A stretch of 64,000 nt of DNA from contig NZ_JAKSYI010000060.1 of the NCBI RefSeq assembly GCF_022829285.1, positions 62,001 to 126,000 on the forward strand, in the 5' to 3' direction. Below, in pieces: positions 33,749 through 42,687 of the stretch. The DNA comes from Methylobacterium sp. J-078 (GTDB lineage Bacteria; Pseudomonadota; Alphaproteobacteria; Rhizobiales; Beijerinckiaceae). A program made the position numbers and the translations under genes. The notes beneath the pieces were generated by a model. The model searched no databases. It saw only the letters and a list, made by a program, of their open reading frames with translations, and was not told the origin of the DNA. Each line of letters starts with the position of its first letter. Within the stretch, counting starts at the first letter, position 1.

Positions 33749-34405
33749 ATGCCTGCGGCGACACTGACCATCTCCAGTCGCAATTACTCGTCCTGGTCGC
33801 TGCGCGGCTGGCTGGTCTGCCGCATGGCGGGCCTCGACTTCGAGACCGAGCTGCTTTCCGGCAACGACGCCTCCACCCGGGCGGAGCTGCTGCATCTCTC
33901 GCCCTCCTTCCTCGTGCCTCGCCTCGTCCACGGCGAGATCATCGTCTGGGATACCCTGGCGATCGCCCAGTACCTCAACGAGATCCGGCCGGAGGCCGGG
34001 TTCCTGCCCCGCAACGCCGTGGCCCGCGCCCATTGCCGCTCGATCTCGGGGGAGATGCATGGCGGCTTCATCAACCTGCGCTCGGCCCTGCCGATGAACC
34101 TCAAGGCGCGCCACACCAACTTCAAGATCTTCAACGGCGCGCGGGGCGACATCGAGCGGGTCATCACAATCGTGGACGAGTGCCTGTCGCGCTACGACGG
34201 CCCCTTCCTGTTCGGCGAGACGCCGAGCCTCGCCGACGCGATGTTCGCGCCCGTCTGCACGCGCTTCCGCACCTACGACGTCGCGCTCTCGCGCAAGACC
34301 GCCCTCTACCGCGACACCATCCTGGCCTGGCCGCTGATGGAGGAATGGGCGGCCGAGGCCGGTCGCGAACCCGACGAGATCGAGGAACTCGACATGGAGT
34401 TCTGA
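33749..34405 (+). CDS. Glutathione S-transferase family protein
   Basis: The 218-residue protein has an N-terminal thioredoxin-like domain (LTISSRNYSSWSLRGWLVCRMAGLDFETELL, then PSFLVPRLVHGEIIVWDTLAIAQYL) and a C-terminal helical domain (PSLADAMFAPVCTRF). The SSWS segment gives a likely Ser residue for glutathione activation, and the V-P-R-L plus W-D-T-L-A-I segments form the glutathione site. The ATG at 33749 is preferred over GTG 33743 because AGGGG is well placed. The substrate is unknown. Confidence 0.88.
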   Translation: MPAATLTISSRNYSSWSLRGWLVCRMAGLDFETELLSGNDASTRAELLHLSPSFLVPRLVHGEIIVWDTLAIAQYLNEIRPEAGFLPRNAVARAHCRSISGEMHGGFINLRSALPMNLKARHTNFKIFNGARGDIERVITIVDECLSRYDGPFLFGETPSLADAMFAPVCTRFRTYDVALSRKTALYRDTILAWPLMEEWAAEAGREPDEIEELDMEF

Positions 34406-34424
34406 TCAGGCCCGGGGGCGGGGA

Positions 34425-35849
34425 TCAGGCGGCGGCGCGGGTGCCCGGGTCGACGGCGGGGCTCGTCGGGGCGCCCGCCACGGCTGCGGCGCGCGGCATT
34501 TCGATCCGCGCGCTCAGGCCTCGCGGCGTGCGGTTGCGCAGGGTGAGCCGGCCCTCATGCGATTCCACGATGGCGAGCACGATCGACAGGCCGAGGCCGA
34601 AGCCGCTCGCGGTATCGAGGTTGCGCGCCCGGTCCCCGCGCACGAAGGGCTGGAGCATGGCGTCGCGCTCCGCCTCCGGAATGCCGGGTCCGTCGTCGCT
34701 GACCTCGACGGCGACGCCGCGTTCCGTCTGCGTCACCGAGAGGCGGGCGCCACCGCCGTACTTCACGGCGTTGTCCACGAGGTTGACGATCGCCCGCTGC
34801 AACTCGTCCGGACGCGCCTGGACCAGCACGTGGCGCGTTTCCGCCACCCGGACGTCGGCGCCGATATCGGCGAACTCGTCCGCCACGGTCTGCACGACGG
34901 AGGCGAGGTCGACCAGGGTCTTGGCACCCCCCTCGGGAGCCTGACCGTCGCGCACGAAGGACAGGGCCGCCTCCACGAGGCCGTTCATCTGGTCGAGGTC
35001 GCGCAGGGTCATGGCCCGAGCATGCTCGTCCTCGATGAACTCCGCCCGCAGGCGCAGGCGGGTGATCGGGGTGCGCAGGTCGTGGCTGATGGCGGCCAGC
35101 ATCTGGGTGCGGTCGTCGATGAGGCGGCGCACGCGGGCGCGCATCCGGTCGAGGGCCCGCGACACCGCGACGACCTCGCGCGGGCCGTTCTCGGGCAGGT
35201 CGACGAGGTTCATGCGAGTGCCGAACACGTCGGCGGCCTCGGCCAGGCGGGCCAGCGGCGCCGTGAGCGCCCGGGTCGCGTAGAGGGAGATCACCGATAC
35301 GACGACGGCCAGGAACACGAAGGTGAAGATGATGGCGCCCTGCCGCATCGGGGGCCGGTCGTCGTCCGGCACCAGGGCCGAGAGCCGCGCGCCACCGGGC
35401 GTCTCGACCCCGACCCTGACGCCGACGGGCGCCTCCGCCGCGCGCGATCCGCCCCCGAGATCGGTGATCGCCAGGGGCCGGGCGAAGCCGTCGCGCAGGC
35501 GCTGGACCATCGGATGGTCGGAGATGCGATCCCCGGCCTCCGGCGCCGCGGCGTCCGTGGGCTTGCCGTCCCACGCTTCCAGGCGGAGGGTCGGCAGCAT
35601 CCGCGCCGCATTGGCCAGCAGCGCGGGGCGGTCGGCCGGGCTGGCGCCGTCGAGGAGGCGCGTGACCGTGGCGATGCGCGTCGCCGCGACGCCGGGATGG
35701 TCGTCGGGCCGCCAGGGCTCGCGCAGGGTGAAGAACGCGAGGGTCGCCAGCGCGTGGGCCAGGACCACCGCCGCCACGATGAGGAGGGCGATCTGCCCGG
35801 CGACGCTCGACGGAACGAGGGCGCGCAGGCGGTTCCAGCGGACCCTCAT
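34425..35849 (-). CDS. EnvZ-type sensor histidine kinase
   Basis: The 474-residue protein has two membrane segments (about residues 18-42 and 175-195) around a periplasmic region of about 130 residues, then a HAMP domain (YATRALTAPLARLAEAADVFG), the HisKA box AAISHDLRTPITRLRLRAEF and a HATPase domain with NLVDNAVKYGG, DDGPGIPE and GFGLGLSIV. It phosphorylates the response regulator encoded upstream: its ATG overlaps the regulator stop (ATGA). The signal sensed is unknown. Confidence 0.93.
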   Translation of the reverse strand: MRVRWNRLRALVPSSVAGQIALLIVAAVVLAHALATLAFFTLREPWRPDDHPGVAATRIATVTRLLDGASPADRPALLANAARMLPTLRLEAWDGKPTDAAAPEAGDRISDHPMVQRLRDGFARPLAITDLGGGSRAAEAPVGVRVGVETPGGARLSALVPDDDRPPMRQGAIIFTFVFLAVVVSVISLYATRALTAPLARLAEAADVFGTRMNLVDLPENGPREVVAVSRALDRMRARVRRLIDDRTQMLAAISHDLRTPITRLRLRAEFIEDEHARAMTLRDLDQMNGLVEAALSFVRDGQAPEGGAKTLVDLASVVQTVADEFADIGADVRVAETRHVLVQARPDELQRAIVNLVDNAVKYGGGARLSVTQTERGVAVEVSDDGPGIPEAERDAMLQPFVRGDRARNLDTASGFGLGLSIVLAIVESHEGRLTLRNRTPRGLSARIEMPRAAAVAGAPTSPAVDPGTRAAA

Positions 35850-36574
35850 GCGCGGGTCACTTCGGGCGTGAACAGGTAGCCGCCGGAGCGGATGGTGCGG
35901 ATGATCTCGGGATTGCGCGGGTCCTGCTCGATCTTCTGGCGGATGCGGCTGATCAGGACGTCGATGCTGCGCTCGAACGGTCCGGCGGCCCGCCCCTGCG
36001 TCAGGTCGAGGAGCTGGTCGCGGGAGAGCACCCGGCCGGGCCTGAGGCAGAGGGCGTGCAGCAGGTCGAACTCCGCCCCCGTGATGGCGATGCGCGCCGC
36101 CTCGGGGCTGAGGAGCTGGCGCAGGGACACGTCGAGGGTCCAGCCGAGGAAGCGCAGGCGGCGCACGCCCTCCTCCGCCTCGGTCTCCGTGCCCGAGCCC
36201 CGCCGCAGGATGGCGCGGATGCGGGCCAGGAGCTCGCGCGGATTGAACGGCTTGCCGAGGTAGTCGTCGGCCCCGATCTCCAGACCGATGATCCGGTCGA
36301 TCTCCTCCGCCTTGGCGGTGAGCATGAGGATCGGGATGCGGGAGGCGGCGCGCAGGCGCCGGCAGAGGCTGAGGCCGTCCTCGCCGGGGAGCATCAGGTC
36401 GAGCACGACGAGATCGACCCGGGCATCGGCCAGAATCCGGTCCATGGAGACGCCGTCCCCCGCGAGGCTGACGCGGCACTCGTTCGCCCGGAGGTAGCGC
36501 GCCACGAGGGCGCTGATCTCGCGGTCGTCCTCGACGAGGAGGATATGGGGATGGGTCGTACTCGTCTGCGGCAT
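35846..36574 (-). CDS. OmpR-family response regulator
   Basis: The 242-residue protein has a full receiver domain (ILLVEDDREISALVARYL; phosphoryl Asp in VDLVVLDLMLPGEDG; Lys in GADDYLGKPFNPREL) and an OmpR-type winged helix (ITGAEFDLLHALCLRPGRVLSRDQLLDL then RSIDVLISRIRQKIEQDP). It is transcribed with the downstream kinase, which overlaps by 4 bases. The start at 36574 (MPQTSTTHPHILLVEDD) is favoured; 36586 is the next option. Targets are unknown. Confidence 0.93.
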   Translation of the reverse strand: MPQTSTTHPHILLVEDDREISALVARYLRANECRVSLAGDGVSMDRILADARVDLVVLDLMLPGEDGLSLCRRLRAASRIPILMLTAKAEEIDRIIGLEIGADDYLGKPFNPRELLARIRAILRRGSGTETEAEEGVRRLRFLGWTLDVSLRQLLSPEAARIAITGAEFDLLHALCLRPGRVLSRDQLLDLTQGRAAGPFERSIDVLISRIRQKIEQDPRNPEIIRTIRSGGYLFTPEVTRA

Positions 36575-36736
36575 GGTCCCGAGCATCGCGGCTCCTCGCG
36601 CATCCGGGAAACCCCGGCGCGGATTGGTCGGCGTGCGATTATGCGCCCTCCCGACCCCGGGGCGAAGGGCCGCTCCCGCAACGATTTGTAAACGGCTGTT
36701 TCGAGCGCGCCGCATCGGAAACGGCCCGAAACACAC

Positions 36737-36775
36737 GGGCCCGGGCCCGGCAATCCGCCGGCACGGATTGCCGGG
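36737..36775. repeat. 12-bp perfect hairpin with GC palindrome
   Basis: GGGCCCGGGCCC (36737-36748) is a palindrome. Overlapping it, CCCGGCAATCCG (36746-36757) pairs perfectly with CGGATTGCCGGG (36764-36775) around a 6-base loop. It sits in the 285-base gap between divergent genes, so it is not a simple terminator of a neighbouring gene. Confidence 0.7.
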
Positions 36776-36859
36776 GGACGCGCCGATTCTTATGTCGGTG
36801 CGATGGCGCCGGTCTCGTGACCGTCACGGATGGCGGCCTCGACCCTTCGGGAGACGATG

Positions 36860-37138
36860 ATGCAAGGCTCGAACCGGCTGTTCGACGATTTCGCCCGCCT
36901 GATGACCGACGCCGCCGGGGCCGCCCAGGGCGTGCGCCGCGAGGCCGAGACGGTGTTCAAGGCCCAGGTCGAGCGTCTGATCCGCGACATGGACATCGCC
37001 TCCCGCGAGGAGCTCGACGTGCTGCGCGACCTCGTCTCGGCGCTGCGCACCCAGAACGACACCCTGGCCGCCCGCGTCACGGCGCTCGAGGCCAAGCTCG
37101 GCGCGGACGCGCATGCGGGGGCCAGCGAAGCGGTCTGA
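36860..37138 (+). CDS. ubiK: UbiK-family accessory factor
   Basis: The 92-residue product matches the UbiK/BMFP family: N-terminal NRLFDDFARLMTDAAGAAQGVRREAETVFKAQVERLIRDMDIASREEL and a C-terminal coiled coil (VLRDLVSALRTQNDTLAARVTALEAKL). Family members assist ubiquinone biosynthesis or bind membranes and form trimers. GGAG is well placed for the ATG at 36860; ATG 36857 and 36830 are possible. It precedes YbjN and proC on the same strand, a grouping frequent in Hyphomicrobiales. Confidence 0.82.
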   Translation: MQGSNRLFDDFARLMTDAAGAAQGVRREAETVFKAQVERLIRDMDIASREELDVLRDLVSALRTQNDTLAARVTALEAKLGADAHAGASEAV

Positions 37139-37453
37139 TTCCTGGCTGGTTTCCTGGCCGATTCGCGGGCCTCCAAGGCCGTCGCGCTTGTGCACAGGAA
37201 GGAACGGTGGACGGTCGCTTTCCTGTTCACCGGCTCACCGACGCGCTTTGAAACGGGAGTCCGGCCCGGTCTATAGTGGGTCATGACCTGATTCGCCTTC
37301 GACCCGAACCGCCCTGCACCGAACAGAATCGCCGTGTTTCGCCCATCCTCGCGGGCGTGACTGGCACAGATCCGGATCACGGTGGCCCTGGTCGTCCGTC
37401 CGACGCTCGCAACGACTTCGCCGATCTGCCACGGATCGACAAACTGGACCGCC
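37139..37453. other. Intergenic region between ubiK and ybjN, no gene
   Basis: This 315-base stretch has open frames but none with protein character or a convincing start. I see no hairpin with a T run. A promoter for the YbjN gene is possible. Confidence 0.45.
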
Positions 37454-37957
37454 ATGACCCAACTCCACATCGAAGATCACGACCGGCACGAGCATCCCCT
37501 CGACATCGTCGAGCGCCTCGCGTCGCTGCGCGACTGGATCTTCGACCGGGCGGAGACCGACGAGATGTCGGTCTCCGTCGCCGGGCGCTGGGCCGATTAC
37601 CACGTCGCGTTCACCTGGATCGAGGACGTGGAGGCGCTGCACGTGGCCTGTGCCTTCGACCTGAAGGTGCCGGAGCGCCGGCGCACCGAGATCCTGACGC
37701 TGGTCTCCCTGGTCAACGAGCAATTGTGGGTCGGGCATTTCGACCTGTGGTCGACGGACAACGTGGTGATGTTCCGCCACTCGCTGCTGCTGACGGGCGG
37801 GGCCGCGCCGACGCAGGGCCAGTGCACGATGATGCTGAAATCGGCGGTCGATGCCTGCGAGCGCTACTATCAGGCGTTCCAGTTCGTGCTCTGGGCCGGC
37901 AAGTCCGCCCGCGAGTCCCTCGATGCCGTGCTCTTCGAGACCGAAGGCGAGGCGTGA
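37454..37957 (+). CDS. YbjN domain-containing protein
   Basis: The 167-residue protein has the YbjN fold pattern: an acidic start with EDHDRHEHPLDIVERLA, then SVAGRWADYHVAFTWIEDVEALHVACAFDLKVPERRRTEILTLVSLVNEQLWVGHFDLWSTDNVVMFRHSLLL. YbjN relatives act in stress responses and may be type III chaperone-like, but no biochemical role is fixed. The ATG at 37454 was chosen from domain length. The stop overlaps the proC GTG start (GTGA), so it is coupled to proC. Confidence 0.85.
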   Translation: MTQLHIEDHDRHEHPLDIVERLASLRDWIFDRAETDEMSVSVAGRWADYHVAFTWIEDVEALHVACAFDLKVPERRRTEILTLVSLVNEQLWVGHFDLWSTDNVVMFRHSLLLTGGAAPTQGQCTMMLKSAVDACERYYQAFQFVLWAGKSARESLDAVLFETEGEA

Positions 37958-38787
37958 GCGCGCCCTCCCCGTCCTCCGCCGCCCTCCCCGCCACCCTCAC
38001 ACTCGTCGGCGCCGGCAAGATGGGGGGCGCGATGCTCTCCGGCTGGCTCTCCGCCGGGCTGGATGCCGGCCGCACCACGATCCTCGACCCGCAGGCCTCC
38101 CCGGAGATGCGGGCGCTCTGCGCGGCGCGCGGGCTCGCGCTCAACCCGGCCGTGCCGCCCGTGTCGGAGGCCCTGGTGCTGGCGATGAAGCCGCAGGGCC
38201 TAGAGGCCGCCGCCCCGGGGCTCGTGTCCCTTATCGGACCGGACACGCTCGTAATCTCCATCCTGGCGGGCAAGACCATCGCCAACCTGCGCGACCGCCT
38301 GCCCGGGGCCCGTGCCATCGTGCGGGCCATGCCCAACCTCCCCGCCAGCATCGGCCGGGGGGCGACCGGGGCCGTCGCGAGCGCGGAGGTCGAGGCGCGA
38401 CAGCGGGCCCAGGCGGACGCGCTTCTCGCCAGCGTCGGCTCGGTGGAATGGCTCGACGACGAGGGCCTGATCGACGCCCTGACCGCCGTCTCGGGCTCCG
38501 GCCCGGCCTACGTTTTCCTCCTGGCCGAGGTGATGGCGCAGGCGGGCGCCGCCGCCGGCCTGCCCGCCGACATGGCCGCGCGTCTTGCCCGCTCCACGGT
38601 CTCGGGCGCCGCCGCCCTCCTCGACGCCAATCCCCGCGAGGCCGGGCTGCTGCGCCAGGACGTGACCTCGCCGGGCGGGACCACGGCGGAGGCGCTGGCC
38701 GTGCTGATGCGCAGCGGTGGCCTGCCGGACCTGATGCGCGAGGCCGTGGACGCGGCGCGGCGCCGCGCCGGAGCGCTGGCGGGCTGA
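37954..38787 (+). CDS. proC: Pyrroline-5-carboxylate reductase ProC
   Basis: ProC performs the last step of proline synthesis, reducing pyrroline-5-carboxylate with NAD(P)H. The 277-residue protein has the Rossmann motif LTLVGAGKMGGAML near the start, AMKPQG and ISILAGKTIANLRDRL in the middle, MPNLPASIGRGATG, and the family motif in ALTAVSGSGPAYVFLLAEVMAQAG, then LLRQDVTSPGGTTAEAL. The GTG at 37954 overlaps the YbjN stop. It ends a ubiK-ybjN-proC run. Confidence 0.95.
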   Translation: MSAPSPSSAALPATLTLVGAGKMGGAMLSGWLSAGLDAGRTTILDPQASPEMRALCAARGLALNPAVPPVSEALVLAMKPQGLEAAAPGLVSLIGPDTLVISILAGKTIANLRDRLPGARAIVRAMPNLPASIGRGATGAVASAEVEARQRAQADALLASVGSVEWLDDEGLIDALTAVSGSGPAYVFLLAEVMAQAGAAAGLPADMAARLARSTVSGAAALLDANPREAGLLRQDVTSPGGTTAEALAVLMRSGGLPDLMREAVDAARRRAGALAG

Positions 38788-38853
38788 GCCGGACCTAACG
38801 TTCCGCCATCGCGACACTACATGGGGAGCGAATTGGACGAGGATCGCACGACC

Positions 38854-39648
38854 ATGGCCAAACGCCCCGGCTCTCCCAAGCCCGAGACCCACGAGACCGA
38901 CACGAACGCCGTCAGCACCGAGGTGGTGTCGGGCGAGACGAAGCCGTCCCCGCGCGAAGCCGCCGTCGAGGCCCTGATGCGGCTCGCCGCCGAGCAGCCG
39001 TGGAACGACATCGAGGTCGGCGACATCGCCCGGGAGGCCGGCCTGAGCCTCGCCGAACTGCGCGACCTCTTCCCGTCCAAGGGGGCGGTGCTCGGGGGCC
39101 TTTCGCGCATCATCGACCGCAAGGTGCTGGAGGGCGACAATTCGGACCTCGCCGACGAGCCGACCCGCGAGCGCCTATTCGACGTCCTGATGCGCCGCCT
39201 CGACGCGATGACGCCCTACAAGGACGCCCTGCGTCGGATCTCCTACGCCCTGCGCGGCGATCCGCTCTCGATGTTGGCGCTGAACGGCGTCGCCCTGAAC
39301 TCGCACCGCTACATGCTGGCCGCCGCCGGCATCAACACCGAGGGGCCGCTCGGCCGCCTCAAGCTCCAGGGCGTGGTCATCGCCTTCGCCCGCACGGTGG
39401 AGGTCTGGCTCGACGACGACGATCCGGCGCTGGCCCGGACCATGGCGCGCCTCGACAAGGAGATCCGCAACGGCGAGCGTTTCATGGAGCGCGCCGACGA
39501 CGCCCGTCGCCTCACCGCGCCCTTCCGGGCGCTGGGCCGCTCGCTCCTCGACCGGGGCGGACGCGCGCGCCGGGCACGCCACGCGGCGGACGACCGCAAC
39601 GAGGATGCGGGCAACCCCCTCGGCGGCGACCCGGCCGCGGCCATCTGA
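38854..39648 (+). CDS. TetR-family-like regulator
   Basis: The 264-residue product has an N-terminal tail of about 30 residues and then a TetR-type helix-turn-helix (AAVEALMRLAAEQPWNDIEVGDIAREAGLSLAELRDLFPSKGAVLGGLS). The helical C-terminal part would hold a ligand site and dimer interface. A COQ9-like reading is also possible because of the LFPSKGA pattern and the nearby UbiK gene, but the HTH is clearer. ATG 38821 gives an 11-residue longer form. The tail is Arg-rich and low-complexity. Confidence 0.75.
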   Translation: MAKRPGSPKPETHETDTNAVSTEVVSGETKPSPREAAVEALMRLAAEQPWNDIEVGDIAREAGLSLAELRDLFPSKGAVLGGLSRIIDRKVLEGDNSDLADEPTRERLFDVLMRRLDAMTPYKDALRRISYALRGDPLSMLALNGVALNSHRYMLAAAGINTEGPLGRLKLQGVVIAFARTVEVWLDDDDPALARTMARLDKEIRNGERFMERADDARRLTAPFRALGRSLLDRGGRARRARHAADDRNEDAGNPLGGDPAAAI

Positions 39649-39651
39649 GAC

Positions 39652-40020
39652 CTAACCCGGATCGGCCGAAATCTGCACCGGCCGGTCCGTCTCCCCGAGG
39701 TGGATCGCCAGCCAGATCGTCGGCCGGTCCGGGTCGGTGAAGGTGACCCGGTGGGCCGTACCGGCCGGAATGAAGAGGTGGTCGCCCGGCGCCAAGGCCG
39801 TCTCGACGTCGCCCATGTCCAGCCGGGCCGCGCCGGCTAGGAGCAGAACCCACTCGTCATGGGCCTGCCGATAGGGCCGGTCCACCGGCGTGATCTGCCC
39901 CCGGGAGACGATGCGCTCGATCCGGCATCCGGGCCGCGCGAGGAGGTCTGTGAACACCTCGCCCGCCGATGCGTCGGGCAGGTCGGCGAAGATGTTGGCG
40001 GCGGGGCTGATGGGGGCCAT
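39652..40020 (-). CDS. Cupin-domain protein
   Basis: The 122-residue protein is a single cupin barrel. Motif 1 is seen as AHDEWVLLLAGAARLDMGD and motif 2 as GDHLFIPAGTAHRVTFTDP, with His and Glu/Asp residues that could bind a metal. The start MAPISPAANIFADLPDASAGEVFTDLLARPG is typical of stand-alone cupins that act on phosphomannose-like or unknown small molecules. It converges on the TetR gene with a 3-base gap. The substrate is unknown. Confidence 0.82.
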   Translation of the reverse strand: MAPISPAANIFADLPDASAGEVFTDLLARPGCRIERIVSRGQITPVDRPYRQAHDEWVLLLAGAARLDMGDVETALAPGDHLFIPAGTAHRVTFTDPDRPTIWLAIHLGETDRPVQISADPG

Positions 40021-40231
40021 CGGCTCTCCTCGGGTTCGGCGCAGAGCCCGACCTATCGCGCGGACGCCACGCCGGTCGAATGGTCCGGGTCATCCGGTGT
40101 CGCGGGGTTTCGCGCGGCCGGTGGAGCCTCGGTCAGACACCCTGCCAGGATCTGACGTAGGTCGCGTGCACGGTAGGCCTTCGGCCGCAGCCGGTATCGA
40201 CAACCATCGTCATGACGAGACGATCGCCGTC

Positions 40232-40534
40232 CTAGCGGTAGCGGATCGTGAAGGCCCGTCCCGTCGGCCAGCCGCGTCCCTGCGGGTCCCAGCGGCCATT
40301 GCCGGTCAGATCGGTGGAGCCGGTCCGCTCGAGGGTCGCCGTCCACCCGTTGTTGGCGCTGACGACGATGCCCCGATCTCTGGTCCGAAAGTTGATCCGA
40401 CAGGTTGGACAGGCGCCCGCATTGGTGGCGATCTGCTGCCATTCGCCCAGGATGGACTCGGCTTGCTCCGCCTCGGCCGAGACGGGAAGGACGAGGGCGG
40501 CGAGCACCACCAATCCGGCCGGTCTCATTCCCAT
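40232..40534 (-). CDS. Small secreted protein
   Basis: The 100-residue product has a signal peptide (MGMRPAGLVVLAALVLPVSAEAEQ) and a mature part of about 75 residues. It has two Cys in the motif ACPTCRINFRTRDRG and strand-like NGWTATLERTGSTDLTGNGRWDP. It resembles small exported beta-rich proteins, but I recognise no family. It follows the App1-like gene on the same strand with a 20-base gap, so the two may share a transcript. Confidence 0.6.
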   Translation of the reverse strand: MGMRPAGLVVLAALVLPVSAEAEQAESILGEWQQIATNAGACPTCRINFRTRDRGIVVSANNGWTATLERTGSTDLTGNGRWDPQGRGWPTGRAFTIRYR

Positions 40535-40554
40535 CACGGGTGCAGCCCCTCTTC

Positions 40555-41790
40555 CTATCCGCTCGGCGGGTCCGATCGCGCCGGTTCGACGACCACGTTC
40601 GGGGGTGTCGCACCTGCTTCCCCCAGGACCTTGCGCAGGGCACGCGCCCGGGTTCGGCCCGCCCGCCGGCCCGTTTCCGGGACCGCGCCGTCCGCGTTCC
40701 ACTCCCGCGCCACATCCGCGATCGCGTCGGCATGGATCAGCCCGCGCTCGGCGGCGTGCTCGGCCATGGCGAGGCTGTCGGCGGCCAGCACCAGGCTGCT
40801 GCCGTCCGCCTCCACCGCCTCGGCGAGGCGGGCGATCTCGTCGAGGCGCCCCGCGCCGTGGGAGACGTTGCGGATGTAGACCGCCGCCACCCGGCCCGGA
40901 TGGGCGGCCACGATTCCGGCATAGACCTCGGGGTCGTGCTGTCCGCTGTCGCCGATCAGCACGAAGGGCAGGTCGTGGTAGAGCGCGAGCATGCGCTCGA
41001 TCAACTCGCGCTTGTGGTCCTCGGCCCGGCGCGGCAGCGGGCTTGTCCAGGACAAACCCCATTCGCGCAGGAACAGCACCGGTCCGACGGGAATCCGGTG
41101 CATGACGAAGAACTCGCTCAGCATGTCGTAGATGCCCCACGGCGCCCGCGAGACGTAGAGCATCGGGTTGCCCTCGGCGCCGCACGGCCCCGCATAGAGC
41201 GCGCGATAGAGGGCGGCGGCGCCCGGGAAGGCGACGCGGTTCTCCGCATCCTCCACGAACAGCCGCCAGAGCATCTTGGCCTTGTTGGCCACGCCCGTGC
41301 GCATGATCGTGTCATCGATGTCGCTGATGACCACCCGGCGGCAGGCGGCGGAGGGGATGAAGACCTGCCCCTCAGCCCGCACCGGCTCGGGCCCGGCCAG
41401 ATCGAGTTCCATCAGGTGCCAGGACGCTTCCGGGGGGGCGGGCAGGTTCGGCCGCAGATGGACGCGGAAGTAGCCGTCGCGGTCGGTGACGACCTGTTCC
41501 TCGCAGCCGAAGAACCGCGCGGTGAGCACCGCGCCCGCCACCTTGCGGCGGGTGATGCGCCGCCGGATGTCGCGCAGTTCCGCCGCCCAGCCCTCGTCGG
41601 CGGCGCTCGCCGCCCGCTGCGACTGGCGGAAGACCCGGCCGATCAGGAAGACTTCGTCGCGCGAGCCGTAGCCGCGATAGGTCTCCACCACCGTGCCGGC
41701 CCTGCCCTGAGACCGGCGGACGGGCTTGGCGAAGAGGCGCAGGGCCCGCAGGGCGACCCTGGCGAGGCGGGAGGCCCCGGAACGGCTCAT
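40555..41790 (-). CDS. App1-like phosphatase (DUF2183)
   Basis: The 411-residue protein has the App1/DUF2183 domain in the C-terminal two thirds. The HAD-type motif VVISDIDDTIMRTGV with the D-x-D-x-T box is followed by ALYRALYAGP, MLYVSRAPWGIYDMLSEFF, FLREWGLS and VLIGDSGQHDPEVYAGI. Yeast App1 is a phosphatidate phosphatase; bacterial homologues are assumed to be lipid phosphatases. The N-terminal 160 residues form a beta-rich domain (VVTDRDGYFRVHL). The ATG at 41788-41790 was chosen; 41820 is possible. Confidence 0.88.
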   Translation of the reverse strand: MSRSGASRLARVALRALRLFAKPVRRSQGRAGTVVETYRGYGSRDEVFLIGRVFRQSQRAASAADEGWAAELRDIRRRITRRKVAGAVLTARFFGCEEQVVTDRDGYFRVHLRPNLPAPPEASWHLMELDLAGPEPVRAEGQVFIPSAACRRVVISDIDDTIMRTGVANKAKMLWRLFVEDAENRVAFPGAAALYRALYAGPCGAEGNPMLYVSRAPWGIYDMLSEFFVMHRIPVGPVLFLREWGLSWTSPLPRRAEDHKRELIERMLALYHDLPFVLIGDSGQHDPEVYAGIVAAHPGRVAAVYIRNVSHGAGRLDEIARLAEAVEADGSSLVLAADSLAMAEHAAERGLIHADAIADVAREWNADGAVPETGRRAGRTRARALRKVLGEAGATPPNVVVEPARSDPPSG

Positions 41791-41988
41791 GGTTGCGTCA
41801 TCATCGGCTGGTCCCGGCATCGCGGGTCAATGCCCGGCGCCGGCAAAGGTTCGGCGGCGCGCGACACACGGGGGCTCACGCAACTGTGGATGCGGCGTGC
41901 CATGCCGTCGCGCGAACGGAACATGGCCAGCAAGGGCCGGTTCACGTCGGCACCTTCGTGTTCCGCGTACCGTCAGCGTCGAGTTTCC

Positions 41989-42687
41989 ATGCATCTCCCC
42001 ACAGACGACAGCGGCCATCCCCTGGCCGTGGCCTTCGAGGACTTCATCAGAAGTCAGCCCTTCCCCTGCGTCGGTGCGAAATCCGCGCTCTCGAAGGGCC
42101 AGATGAAGATCGTCGTGGCGCGCAGCATCGCCTCGAGCTGGGACGATCCCCGGCTCTATCCGGCGCTCCTCGCCTTCATCTGCCGCTACCGCGCCAAGCC
42201 CGACCTGTTCCAGAGCTTCGCCGTCATCTTCGCGGACGAGACCGCCTTCGGCGAGGAGGCGTTCGAGCGCCACCTCTGGAATCGCGTGCAGTCCCTGTCG
42301 GACAAGGACGCGTTCCTCGGCCAGCGCTACGACGCCCGCGTCGAGGCCGATCCGAACGATCCGCACTTCTCGCTCTCCTTCGGCGGCGAAGCGTTCTTCG
42401 TCGTCGGGATGCATCCCGGCGCGAGCCGCCCGGCCCGGCGCTTCTCGCACCCCGTCCTGGTGTTCAACCTGCGCGCCCAGTTCGAGCAGCTGCGTGCGGA
42501 GGGCCGCTACGAGAAGCTGCGCAGCGCAATCCTGTCGCGCGACGAGGCGTTGGCCGGCTCGATCAACCCGATGCTGGCCCGGCACGGCGACGCCTCGGAG
42601 GCGCGCCAGTACAGCGGCCGTGTCGTGGATGCGGACTGGGTCTGCCCGTTCCGGGGCCGCGCGACGGAGAGCCGCGATGCCGCCTGA
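41989..42687 (+). CDS. YqcI/YcgG-family protein, GntA-like heme N-hydroxylase candidate
   Basis: The 232-residue protein matches the YqcI/YcgG family: PLAVAFEDFIRSQPFPCVGAKSALSKGQMKIVVARSIASSWDDPRLYPALLAFICRY, HLWNRVQSLSDKDAF, DPHFSLSFGGEAFFVVGMHPGASRPARRF and a closing DWVCPFRG. GntA, a characterised member, is a heme-dependent N-hydroxylase of a guanidine group in guanitoxin synthesis; the early FPC Cys and the HPGASRPARRF His are candidate heme or active-site residues. The downstream DUF1989 gene overlaps it by 11 bases. The substrate is unknown; a guanidino compound is the inference. Confidence 0.85.
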   Translation: MHLPTDDSGHPLAVAFEDFIRSQPFPCVGAKSALSKGQMKIVVARSIASSWDDPRLYPALLAFICRYRAKPDLFQSFAVIFADETAFGEEAFERHLWNRVQSLSDKDAFLGQRYDARVEADPNDPHFSLSFGGEAFFVVGMHPGASRPARRFSHPVLVFNLRAQFEQLRAEGRYEKLRSAILSRDEALAGSINPMLARHGDASEARQYSGRVVDADWVCPFRGRATESRDAA

